A DNA stretch of 64,000 nt from the NCBI GenBank assembly GCA_038030265.1, contig CM075939.1, positions 52,433,253-52,497,252 of the forward strand, read 5' to 3'. The position numbers and the translations under genes were made by a program. The notes beneath the pieces were generated by a model. The model was given only the letters and a program-made list of their open reading frames with translations. It searched no databases and was not told the DNA's origin. This document shows, one piece after another, positions 52,623 through 63,794 of this stretch. This stretch comes from Corythucha ciliata. Its lineage: Eukaryota > Arthropoda > Insecta > Hemiptera > Tingidae. Position 1 is the stretch's first letter, and each line of letters starts with the position of its first letter.

Positions 52623-53619
52623 ATGGAGGGGGAGGGGGGTTCTCATTCATCTCAATCATCGCCCCCTATAGAAGATAAACAAATGAAGCCACCTCCTATC
52701 TTTGTAAAAAACTTGACCAATATTAATTTACTACTTCAACAAGTCAGCTCACTGGATACTGGCGACTTCAAACATTACTCTACAGGGGACAAAATCAAGT
52801 TTTCATTTGATACAATAGATGGGTACAGAAAAATGATAAAATACCTAAGCGATTCTAGTGCCCACTACTATACCTACCAAACCAACTCAGAACGGGCTTT
52901 TAGAATGGTTATAAGAGGACTGCACCAAACCTGTGATGTTAAATTGCTCATAGATGATATTAAAAGACTTGGCTTTGAGCCACGTCAGGTAGTACCCGTT
53001 TTGCATCCAGTCACCAATATTCCTTTGCCACTTTACTTCCTTGATCTTGAGCCAAATATAAAAAATTCAGAGATCTTTAATGTTGCTCGTCTCTACAAAG
53101 CAGTGGTTCAGATTGAGCCACCTCGCCCAAAAAGATCCGTCATACAGTGCACCAAATGTCAGTCCTATGGTCACAGCAAAAATTTTTGTTCCCTTCGCCC
53201 ACGATGTGTCAAATGTGATCTTCAGCATGCTTCTAATGAATGTACAAAACCAGTTAATGAACCATCGATCTGCACAAACTGTGGGGGGGGGGGCCCACAC
53301 AGCTAACTACAAGGGTTGTCCACATCATGTGAAGCTACAGAATATGCGCCGATCCATGCCTCTGGAATCACGGTCTGCACGAGTCGCTCCGGCTGATAAA
53401 AACCCAGGAGAAACCCTTAATCATAACCCTCCTCCTTTACCACCTCATAGCAACTCTTACATACTCCCCCACATGCCACGCACTTATTCAAATGCTGTGA
53501 GCGAAGGCCAGAGCATTAATCTCTTAGTAAGCAAAATAGAAAGCCTGATAACTATTATTCAGCCTCTTGTACAAACTCTAGCGCAAATCATACCTAAACT
53601 ACTTAAACTAGATGGTTGA
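52623..53619 (+). pseudogene. Jockey ORF1 (nucleic-acid-binding protein)
   Basis: I place the start at 52623 (MEGEGGSHSSQSS) because sequence upstream belongs to another repeat. The region before the zinc knuckles contains YYTYQTNSERAFRMVIRGLH and PLPLYFLDLEPNIKNSEIF. Cys/His knuckles follow: CTKCQSYGHSKNFC, CVKCDLQHASNEC and a third, CTNC, that is broken by a frameshift in the G run at 53283-53292. Beyond it the frame continues with the GCPHHV end of the knuckle and a Pro-rich tail to the stop at 53617-53619. In living copies it would coat the element RNA. Confidence 0.85.
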
Positions 53620-56311
53620 ACCAACTTTTAGATATCCTTTAAAAAAAAAAACCTGGAATGCCCGGGGCATTGCAGATAAACTAAGTGAACTCGGACTGTT
53701 CCTCCAAATGCACAACATCGACATCTTGCTTGCTACTGAGACAAAATTAACCGAAAATCGTCCCTTTTATCTGGAAAAATACAAATGCTATAGAGCTGAT
53801 CATCCCAGCGGAAACAGAGAAGGCGGTTCGCTCTTACTAATCAAAACTTCAATAGAACATGAAGAACTCCCAATCATCCAAGAAACTAACATGCAAGTTT
53901 CTAGAGTAACAATGACGGTCAATGGCAAACGATACCAGGTAGCCTCCTTCTATTCCGCGCCAAGTAACCAAGTATGCCCAGCCGACTTCATCGGTCTTAT
54001 CCACGAACTTGGCCCCAGGTTTATGCTAGGAGGTGATTTCAACTCAAAGCACCCTCGATTTGGATCAAGTGTCTCAAACCCCCGAGGGGATCTCCTTCGC
54101 CGCATAGTTCATCGTTTTCATTTGGACGTTCATCATCCAATTGAACCAACATATTACCCAGAAAAAAGAAACGTTGTTCCAGACGTACTTGACTTCTTTC
54201 TTGGTAAGGGCACAAACAATCTATGCACCCAACCTACGGTGATACCTGACCTTAGTTCTGATCACTTTCCGACCATAATTATGCTTGGCACTCATCACGA
54301 AGCTTCTGCTCCAAGAAACAATTTAATGAAACACCCATTCAACTGGACTATATATCAGGAAGCACTTAACACAGCCTCAAGCCTACAACTACCCTTAAAA
54401 ACACCATCAGACGTTGACAAGGCAGCTTCAATATTTACACGCAACGTACAGTTTGGTGCTAATCTTGCTAGCTGGACACAAATCAGTGTCCACCCGACCT
54501 ACTGGCTTCATTATTCAACCCCACATAGCTGCTCTACATCGCACCAAATGCCAGGCAAGGGCCCGGTGGCGTGCCACAGCCTTTCCAGAACACAAGCGGG
54601 CCTACAACAAAGCCACAGAGGAACTAAAGAACGCACTAATCAGGGAGAGGACTGGACAAAGGAACGCAGAGCTGTCCCAACTCGAAACAACAAATGGATC
54701 ACTTTGGCAGAAGACCAAGACGATTACCAAAGAAAAGAATGCAATCCCTCCACTCAAAAAGGGCTCCACCTGGCTATGTACACCAACAGAAAAGGCGGAA
54801 GCATTTGCCGAGGCTCTTACTGAGCAGTTTGCACCAAATCAACTCGGAGATCAGTACTTCGATTAATGCATAGAAACTACATTAGAAAGCCCCCTACAAC
54901 TCTCCATCTTCAAGAAATTCTTCAAGCCTACTCAAGACAAAGCAGCCATTGTGAAGTCTCCTTCCAAAAAGACCCCTGGTTTCGATGGAATAACAAGGCC
55001 CTTATTGGTAAACCTTCCTCGCAAAGCACTTGTGCAGTTGACGCAGATTTACAATGCCATGCTCAGGCTAGCTTATTTCCCAGCCAAATGGAAATTCGCG
55101 CAAGTTATAATGATAAAGAAAAAAGGTAAGCCATCCCATGACCTCAGTAACTATAGGCCAATCAGCCTTCTCTCCCTCTTGGCAAAAATTTTCGAACGGC
55201 TCCTTCTTCCAGAACTTGTCCTCCACTTGGAACCCTTGATTCCTCAAGAGCAATTTGGTTTCCGGCCCTTACACTCCTGCCCGCAACAGCTCCATAGAGT
55301 GGTAGACGAAATCCTCCTAGCCTATGAGAACAAGCAGGTCTGTCTTGGTCTATTCCTCGATGTTGAGAAGGCGTTTGACCGAGTCTGGCATAAAGGGCTG
55401 CTAGCCAAGGTTAAAATTCACCTACCAGACACTTACTACCGAATTCTTCAGTCCTACCTACTCAACCGGACTTATGCCGTTAAATACAAAAACTCTATCT
55501 CCAAATCACACGCTGTTCGAGCCCTTGGGGGACCCCAGGGAAGCATCATAGGCCCCTTCCTCTACAACCTCTTTACACACGACTTCCCCAGGTGCCAGGA
55601 TGCAACCATTGCACACTATGCAGATGACCAGGCCATTCTAATCAGGCACGTTTCCGGAGAGCAGTCACTTGCAACACTTCAGGAGTATGTAAATCTCTTG
55701 AGCGCTTGGACCAACCGTTGGAAAATAAGCATTAGCACAAATAAAACACGCTTGGTTTGCTTCACGTATAAAAGAGCTGTAGTCATACCCAATCTAATCC
55801 TCAAAGGACAACAAATAGAGACAGCTGACTCAGTCAGGTACCTAGGTCTTACACTAGACAGCCGTTTAACCTGGAAACCCCATATAAGTGAAACCGTTGG
55901 CAAAGTGCGTTATAGAATTCGACAACTCTACTTCCGACTGACAAGTGCCAACATCCCTCTTGATATGTCAAACGACTCTTATATCTGACGCTGATTAGAC
56001 CGATTTGGCTGTACGGGAGCGACATCTGGAGCTCAGCCTGCAACACTCAGATCAAACGCATTGAAACCGTACAATCACGAGCGCTGCGTTTGCTCACTGG
56101 TGCACCCTGGTACGTGAGAAATGAAACTCTTCGCACTGATCTCTCCATAAACCCCGTTCTTCAAACACTCTCAACAACCTACAACAGCTTAGCGAACCGC
56201 ATAAATGCTCACCCGAATTCCCTCGTCAGTGGCATCCTCTCTAGTCCTAGACCTCCTCGCGCTTCCAGACGCCTGAAACGAAAATGGCACTCGGCCCTTC
56301 TAACTCCTTGA
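53612..56311 (+). pseudogene. Jockey ORF2: endonuclease and reverse transcriptase
   Basis: ORF2 starts inside the end of ORF1 (ATGGTTGA, an 8-nt overlap). The AP-type endonuclease has WNARGIAD (usually WNANG), LLATETKL, LGGDFNSKHP and SSDHFP. A frameshift near 54480-54520 precedes the linker, and an in-frame TAA lies at 54864-54866. The RT follows: KTPGFDGI, YRPISLLSLLAKIFERLL, motif A LFLDVEKAFDRVWH, motif B with GG in place of GV (GGPQGSIIGPFLYN), catalytic YADDQAIL and YLGLTLDSRLTWK. Another frameshift at about 55970 separates the C-terminus, which has LLTGAPWYVRNETLRTDL. No RNase H. The copy is recently dead. Confidence 0.85.
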
Positions 56312-56583
56312 TACCCCAAAGGCACAAATCGGTTACAAATGAACATTTTTATATATTGTTATTTATCATCATGTTATAACTAATCTTTTTACTTCTTGTT
56401 ACCAAAGTATTATATATTATATTATCGTCCTATTGTTATCGTTCCAATTTAAATTTGTATTAAGTTGCCACTGGGCAACGCTAAATACGTCAAGTGCCAA
56501 GTGATATTTGTATACCTCATTACCATGTATCAAACTTGATAGTGGACTGCCACAACAAAGTTTCTATAAATAAAAAAAAGAAA

Positions 56584-59500
56584 ATTCCACAAAACACTGT
56601 AACAAACACGATTTTGTAAACAAAACGACAAGGCTAAACTGGTAGTCACTGCTCCACGTAACAAACCTCTTCTTTTTCTCCCTGGCACGCGTCAGTCGTG
56701 AAAGTAACATAAATTGCACGGGTAGGGAGAATTGACTGAAGAATGAAAACGTTTGAAAGAAAAAAATAGAAGCCTTTGAACGACGACAACAACAACAACA
56801 AAAAAGAAAGAAAAGTGGGTTTAAAGGTCGTAAAGTTCTGGCGAGACGGAGGCGCGTTGGAAAGGGATTGGTGAGGATGGGCTTTTTCAAGTGGGTGTGT
56901 TTGTTCAGGATCGTTCGAGTAAAAGGAAAGGGTTGTGCGGCAAGGGTTCTTTTTGTTGGTGGTGGTGGTGGTGTGTGTGTGTGTGAAAGAGGCACTGTGG
57001 AGAAAAAGGGTAGCAAAAGTTGACCCAATGACGTAAGAGTGATTGGTGAGGGTGAAAGATGTGATGATGAAGTGAAGGGGGGAAGAGTGAAAGGCGCCCT
57101 TAACCTACTGCAACCAGATCATAACAACCCCTTGCCACTAAACCGTCCCGACAGTTAGTAGGACAGTGAACCCACTGGGAAGAAGTCTTTGGAATTCTGC
57201 TGGTTTTTTTGTCTACAACCCTTTTTTATTTTTTAAAAAAAGGATGTGAGTTGGTGAAAATCTTCGAACGCACCCCTAACTTTTTTTGACTCCCTCTTTT
57301 TGTCATGAGTAAGAGGAGGAGGGGTTTAAAAAAATAGGAACTGAGCATTTGAAATACGAATCAATACCGTGTTAATTATTAAACGGCGGCAGGGCTGATG
57401 ATGTAAAGCTTCGGTGGAATGGGCGAGATTGTGAGCTGGAGAAGGATGGAATGACTACGCGTGGGTGATGAAGAGGGTGAACGACTAGTACGGGGGGAGG
57501 AGAGGAGGAGAGCTTTTTTTAAAATGGCCGATCTCTTCTTCCAACCCCCTTCAACATAAATCCCCAATCATTAAACGACAACGGGGAGTAAAAAAAAAAA
57601 AAAAAAAGGAAAAAAAGGGCTCGGACAAACACACGCATTATTCCACCCGGGCCCTGGGCTTTTTTCACCCGAACGTATATACCAACGCTACCCGCTTCTC
57701 CCCTCTTCATCCGCGTTTTTCCATACTCTTCAACCCCCTTTGGAATAATTTTTTTAATTATAACCCCAACCCTTCTTCCCTTAAACCCCCTCTCTTCACC
57801 CCTCAACCTTCCAGTCTTGATGTGAAGCTGGAATTTTTTCCACGGACTTTGTATCGGCAATCAAACAGAACCGGACTTTTTTTTTTCCTAATGCCTCCGT
57901 CCAAACCGAATCCAAGCGCGGAATTTTTAGGAATACATTATTCGACTAGAGAACGATGGTTTAGGGTAGGGGAGAGGCTGTAAAAATGGTTGTGTGTACG
58001 AGTGGATAAGGAGAGGGTGGGGGGGTCCTCTATTAAAAGTGAGGGAATCAATTAGTGCTCAATGTTATTATTGCGTCGTTGTTCTAACGAACCAATTCTG
58101 GCGTAATATCAAGTTGGAAGGCTCTTCGGCAAGTGCTAAATAACTTTTAGCTTCATTTTTAATCTAAGCGAGTGCGAACAGAAATTAAGTTATGAAGGGA
58201 GAGGGAATTTAGGGCTCGTTGATGGCAAGGTGTGTGAGTGTACGAGGGGGGGGGGTTCTAGTGTGATTGCGGACGAAAAATTAGCGTTGGTATTACAGAG
58301 TTTAAAAAAAACAACAAAAAAAGCGCTCCATCCAGTAACGGTTTTCATTCTCACGTCATATGCTCTTCGCGAGAATCGGGTTGGTGTTAATTGCGTCGCT
58401 CGTGATTGTGATGGGCGAGACAGCGGCGGCGTAACGTGGGAAAAGTTATGGTCACCTTTTCAATAGAAAACCTTTAAAAGGGAGCAAAACACATGACGTT
58501 TTTATCTATTGATGACCAGCATAAACAAGCAGTCCTCACAATGGGTCTTCATTAGGACTACTTTTTCCCCCCAACGTCGTCTTCTCAGGGCCTGGAAAAG
58601 AGTCGGAAGGCTGTAAAGAGAGCATGTCTCAATCGTTTGCCAAACAGTAAAAATGAAGAAAGGAAGGCAGTAAATACAATTAGGCTTTGGTGCGCCTATT
58701 GTCTTCCGTCCATCATCCATCTCAGAGTGCCTTAATAACTTTATGAGCACCCCCTAACCCACCCTGTAATAGACACGATTTGCAGGGTTTTAAAGAAGTT
58801 ACCATGCCTTACAATGTTTTCTTGTTTGCTGAACAGATCGTTTTCTTTCTCTTTTTTAGTGAAACTTCATCTCCCCTTCACCACTAAGTTATGACGCTCA
58901 ATCCACAAGACCCCTCTCCCCACCATTTCGTGGTAAAAAGGGTCCGTTAAATTGCGATTCAGCTTTGAATATACTTTATCTTATATTAGACCTTTAATGT
59001 GATTTGTATTCAGAGAAGGGATGGTCAAGGAAAAAAAAAGCTTCGAATAAGAGCCAATACCTTCGTTTTCACCGAATAGCTACTCTATTTACATGTAAAA
59101 ATCTTCCAAGGGAAAGATCTTTGGCGAATGGCGGGTGAAGGAGGGGTGAAGGCATAAACACGCTCTTCGGTCCTTCATAATATTCGATACATACCTATCC
59201 TTTTATCCCTTTTTTATACATTTCCCCGCACTTTTTCTCCCCTCTTTTCTTTTTAGAAGTGACCCTTTTGAAAAATAATGTGTTGGAAGTCCCGGCCGCC
59301 CGGTTCAGTTGAGAATATGCGGAATGATGTAGGGGGGGGAAGTGATGAAGTGGAGGGGGTTAATGCAAAAAGTGACCCCTTGAAGAAGGGTGTTAAGAGA
59401 AGTGGTATCTTATTACATTCACTGGTCATCATATTCATAGCCCTTGGCCCTGCGGATGTATGAAGGAGGGGGGGGGGATAATAGGCATAGAAAGAGGGCT

Positions 59501-59954
59501 GCGTTGGGGGTAGGCATAAAGGGGAAGATGAGATGTGTAAATGGTCAAGGGAAATGCATTATGCAGGCCAGCTTCTCCGATCGGTGATGGTGTGTGTATA
59601 AAAGGATGTCTCGTGTTGGTTGAAAGTGGGGGAGGGGGCAATATGGATAGAAAAGGGTGGCATTATCGTCCTTAACTGCTTTATTCAGGGGAAAAAAAGG
59701 GGAAAACGACGCAAAAAAACGTAAAAAAAAAATCTACCACCAAGTGAAGGGGCACCGCCGCATAGGACAAAGTCGTGGGTAATTTTGAGTTCACCGAAGG
59801 TTGGGGGATTTGGGTTAAGTAATCATAAAGGCGAAGGTAGACCCTATACGAGGAGGTCGATTTTCGGTGTTTTGCGGCATCGGTGTCGACGGCACGCGGC
59901 ACTGATCCGAAATTTATTATGGGTTTGGCTTCCCCTTGCTAATTGTAACACATC
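56584..59954. other. Low-complexity, apparently unrepeated DNA, no recognised gene
   Basis: Contains a (GTG)n/(GT)n patch at about 56958-56985, A runs (57588-57607), G runs (58017-58025, 59467-59479) and GA-rich or CT-rich stretches. Long frames on the minus strand (for example 56564-57028 and 57519-57860) have strong compositional bias and no domain, so I do not call them. Confidence 0.4.
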
Positions 59955-60247
59955 CGCGCCTCGCTGGTGTAATGGATACAATGCTCGCTTCGCAACTCAG
60001 CGGGCCTGGGTTCGAATCCAGCCATTGCCCATTGCACTATAAGGCTGCGGCGAGCTGTGACACGGCACACTCGGCTTCGTGTGGGCGTTCCCGGCGGTGT
60101 GCGTTAAACGAAACGCTCACCGACCGAAACGCCCGCGTAGTACGGGTGTGAAGTGCACAGTTAGATCTGGGTATGGCGTAGAAGCCCAATGGAGGCTTAG
60201 GCGCCTGCCGGTTCGAAGCTCGGCGCCCCCAACAACAACAAAAAAAG
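59955..60247 (+). mobile_element. tRNA-derived SINE, possibly dimeric
   Basis: The head (59955-60028) has a Pol III A box (TGGTGTAATGG) and a perfect B box (GGTTCGAATCC), but a poor anticodon stem. It ends with ACAACAACAAAAAAA. A second A-box-like (TGGCGTAGAAG, about 60174) and B-box-like (GGTTCGAAGC, about 60210) pair near the 3' end suggests a second tRNA-like unit. No flanking duplication was found. Confidence 0.65.
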
Positions 60248-60360
60248 GCACCCGCAAGATACACGTGGCTTCGCCTATTTTTTAATATGGACAATATTCG
60301 CCAATAACGCCAATGGCCGGGCCAAACGTCGCGTCGTCTGTTGGGAATAATATAACGTAT

Positions 60361-61628
60361 TAGTCCGGGAGCCCACAGTATCAAAAATCCGGGTCATTTA
60401 TTCGTGTCTGGCGCCTGCACAGGACGTTTTTTATGGTGTAAGAAATGACTCTTCTGAGATCGCCAGACATTTTCCGTGGGACAGGGGCCTACAGCAGAGC
60501 TATAGCTGTTGACAAACACACCTTTGAATGCTTTGAAAACGACAGGCGAAGGTAAAAAGTCGTTTCCCACGACCAATACGCTGTGAAACCAAGAACGCCA
60601 TCCAATTTGATTTTAGAAAGGAATAGGACCGTCAGCGAGCTTTAGAAAATGTGAAATTTCGAGGCTCACTAGTAGCCATCATTCGAAATTGGATGGTGGT
60701 GGTAGTTTTCTATAGTTTATTGTTCACGAAGAACCAATTTTTACACTTGCCAGCCGTTTTCAAGCAGCCGACAGGTGTGTTTGCCAACAGCTAGCTCTGT
60801 TATGAGCCCCGGATTCACGGACAGAAAATGAGAAAAAGTGCTAAATTACGGTTAAATTTAAGAAAAATACACAGATAATTCGCGAGATCAAACGTTTCGT
60901 CATGGCTAAAACTGAGAAATAGCTCTAAAATTGCGGATAAAGTGTAAAAAAAAAAACAATAATTCGCGCTTAAAATCACGAAACACGCTAATTCACGGAT
61001 AATATAGTGAATAATCAATTATTTTGAGAAAAAGCGCTAATTCGTACGTAAACATAAATTCTCGGTTGATTCAGAACGCAAGTTCATGTGGCTCAATCTG
61101 AAAAAACGCTAAGGCTAAATGATAAAAATGTGGTAATTCGCGGCTAAAATTGAGACAAATCGCTTATTCACCGATGAAATTGGGAATAAGTGATGAAGTG
61201 TGGAAAAACGCTAATTCTCGCTCGGCTCCTGATGGCAACTTCACAAGGTCGTTGGTGAAAGATTCTCCAGGTGGCGCCCCAAGGCTGGCACTGAAATGAA
61301 CTGCCCCAGGCGCACATTTTTGTGCAAATGGAAAACGCTATTATACCTGTGGTTAAGTAATGTTGTTGAAGTTATTGAACAAGCCCCAAGTGCGTTTTAT
61401 TCAGAGCGTCAAGGCCTTTTGCTACTAGGATCAAAGTGTTGTGCTCGATGTTGGGGGGGGGGGAGGGCGAGGGTAGGTGGCCCGCCTGAGTTCCTACAAC
61501 CAGGTTTATGGCCCATGAGCAAAAAAGGGGACAGGGCCGGTCCTGTCCTAGACCATAGAAAACGTCCTGCGGAGGTGCCAGACACGATCAAATGACCCGG
61601 ATTTTTCATACTTTGGGCTCCCGGACTA
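60361..61628. mobile_element. Inverted-repeat element of 1.27 kb
   Basis: TAGTCCGGGAGCCCACAGTA at the left matches the inverted right end (TAGTCCGGGAGCCCAAAGTA on the other strand). The arms run about 85 bp and include AATCCGGGTCATTT, GTGTCTGGC and AGGACGTTTT. The interior holds a diverged ~30-bp array (60820-61220), a G run (about 61453-61464) and no transposase. No flanking duplication was assigned. Confidence 0.75.
60820..61220. repeat. Diverged ~30-bp array inside the inverted-repeat element
   Basis: The repeating phrase is like GCTAATTCGCGGCTAAAATT followed by GAGAAAAA, for example AAAAAGCGCTAATTCG and GTAATTCGCGGCTAAAATTG. Confidence 0.65.
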
Positions 61629-61939
61629 TATTGATTTGAGTGAATTGAATGAATTTATTGAAATATTGCCCCCCTCCCTCTGTTCAACGTGCTCCTCCAC
61701 ACAACCAGGAGCAAATTCCAAGTTACAGCCCTGACCATGAGAATGGGAAGGGAGAGAGAAAATCAGGAGTTTCAAGGAGCTTCACACCTAAAAAAAGGCC
61801 CCCTCAATTTTCCTGCTGCTGAGTTTCATTATTTTGATGAAACATCGTTTTTTCCCCGTTCGAAATGAATTCAAGGCTGGTTTTTCGGTTTCATGGTTAG
61901 TAGTTGGCTGTGAGGGGGAGAGAGAGAATTGTTACGACA
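61629..61939. other. No recognisable gene
   Basis: C-rich and GA-rich patches. No coding motif was recognised. Confidence 0.35.
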
Positions 61940-62525
61940 CATTTTTATGATTTGAAAGACTAGAGTTCGAATGACATGAACATGGAGCCGTTAGGGGCAT
62001 TTGAAGCCTCAAACAGTGTGTAAACAAGACGATGTTTACTGGCGGCGAGCGTTCGGAGTGACGATCAAGAATGCTCTTTCGGGCACCCTTTTTAGTCACA
62101 GTGCGAGTGCGGACAATTGTAAGGAATCTCGCTGGTGTGCGTTCGAAGATCCTTTGGGTATACCCTTGTAGTCAATTGCCCACTCAATTGCTTACGCTGT
62201 GGCTAATAGAAGGGCACCCAAAGGATACACCTTGATATAAACATCTTCTCATCAGGGCATCTCATCGGTGTGGTTATGCTCAACCATTTTTTATATTTAG
62301 TGCCACACTTGTACTCACAGTGTGAGCAGTTGAAGGTTTTCTCGCTGCATGACTGCGTGATGCGTTTGAACATGTTCAACAAATTCACTCTCTCTATCGC
62401 ATTTGAACTACTGACAGCGAGGGCATTTGAAGGGCTTCCCTCTGTTGTGTTTTTGAAGAATACGATAAGCAAGTTCACTCCCGCACTTTGCGCTCAAGCA
62501 CTCACACCTGATGTACTCACATACA
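61940..62525 (-). pseudogene. Degenerate C2H2 zinc-finger array
   Basis: On the minus strand several zinc-finger units can be read in shifting frames. One has KPFKCPRCQ, a stop, then FKCDRESEFVEHVQTHH. Another has EKTFNCSHCEYKCGTKYK. A further linker, GFKCP, lies near 61995. The spacing (C-x2-C, then about 12 residues, then H-x3/4-H, with (E)KPFKC or EKTFNC linkers) is that of classical C2H2 transcription factors. At least one stop and several frameshifts disrupt it, and no start is visible. Confidence 0.6.
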
Positions 62526-62634
62526 TATCAAGTATCGAGTATGGTTTTTGAGACACCAAACGTCAGGGGAAAAACTCATAAAGAGAATGAGCCTACGCAC
62601 GCGGGGCCACATTGAAGCGCCACTGAGTGGGGCC

Positions 62635-62815
62635 AAATTTTCATTCAATTTTTCGAGGAAAAGCGACAGACAAACCGACGGCAAGCAAAACCCCACTTTT
62701 TTGAACCTTTCTGAGGTTGTGTATCATGAATATGAAGTCATCTCGAACTCGATTTTTTTTCACGAACACCATACTTACTTCCTTTTCCTGCGGCAACATA
62801 GGAAGTAAAAATTTT
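62635..62815 (-). repeat. Dispersed repeat, 'TTCCATGTTCCCTA' family, copy 4
   Basis: On the minus strand it contains ACTTCCTATGTTGCCGCAGG, GTTCGTGAAAAAAAATCG, TCGAGATGACTTC and GTCTGTCGC, in the same order as copies 1 and 2. Confidence 0.6.
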
Positions 62816-62830
62816 CTTTCAAACTCTCGA

Positions 62831-63794
62831 CACAGATAATTCAGGAAAGCAGACATTACGATTCCCGTAATTCTACATAAAATGTAATTATCAAGCTCTC
62901 TCTATCACACAGGGGGGTTCTCACCCCCCAGGAAAGAAATAGCGTTTTCAAAATACAGAAAATGGTTACGTTAAGGAGGAGGGAGTGAGGAATGAAAAGC
63001 GTAATGCGTTTGCAATTCAAATAGTCCCCTTCCCCTTCACAGCAAATGTAACACAGTCTTACCCCCTTCCAACCACTCATCCATAACAACCACGCTGTCA
63101 GCCGCACTAGAAGGAGATACCAACGTATCAAACTTCTTATTTTAACGAACTAATTATAATTATTGCCGTGGAACATTATTTCTCACTCTGGAATTTGACG
63201 GTGTTTCCAAGAAAAATATAGTTTTTGGAATAATTATAATGTTTGAGAGTACGGTGAGGAATTTTAGAGGGTTAGTGTTAGATGTAGAGGGGGGATGAAA
63301 TCCCATGGAGTCGCCTTATGTGAACGAGTATAGCTGATGCGTTCCCGCGTGGACCGGTTGGGGTATAGAGAACCACGAGATGAGACAAAACTCCACTGGA
63401 ATTGCTATTTACCAATACAGATTTACGTTCCAAGCTCAGCAATCTTTGTGCATGAATATTCCATGCAGCCCACAACTCGATACGATTACGCTCGCGGATA
63501 ATCAACCCCGCGGATGCCAACAGAGCCGTGGCCGTATGGCCGTGGACGTGGGGGGGCGTGTGGCCTTGGATGATGAGGACTCAAGTTCTAGTCCGCATCA
63601 AAAACGCGTCTCCAGGAGCCATTGTATACCATAAGTGGGGCAATAAGCCCCAGGCCACAAACAGCGGCATATCGCACGAGCAGAACACCATCAACCCTCT
63701 ATTATTGGAAAATCCGTTTCGATTTCCAGATTTCCATAGTGTCGAGGAACCCCGAAATAGGCTCAGGGGTCAAGAAGATTGATATTTATAGCCA
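62831..63794. other. No recognisable gene
   Basis: Short frames on both strands without domains. From about 63290 the composition becomes GC-richer, but nothing could be assigned. Confidence 0.35.

Larger units (their letters stand above)
52560..56583 (+). mobile_element. Jockey-type non-LTR retrotransposon, nearly full length
   Basis: ORF1 and ORF2 overlap by a few bases and are followed by a 3' untranslated region of about 260 bp ending in ATAAATAAAAAAAAG. ORF1 has one frameshift; ORF2 has a frameshift, a stop and another frameshift. The exact 5' end and a flanking duplication are uncertain. Confidence 0.85.

Noticed and set aside
56564..57860. Long minus-strand frames rich in Phe, Pro and Ser
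   Set aside because: They arise from purine-rich repeats on the plus strand and show no domain.
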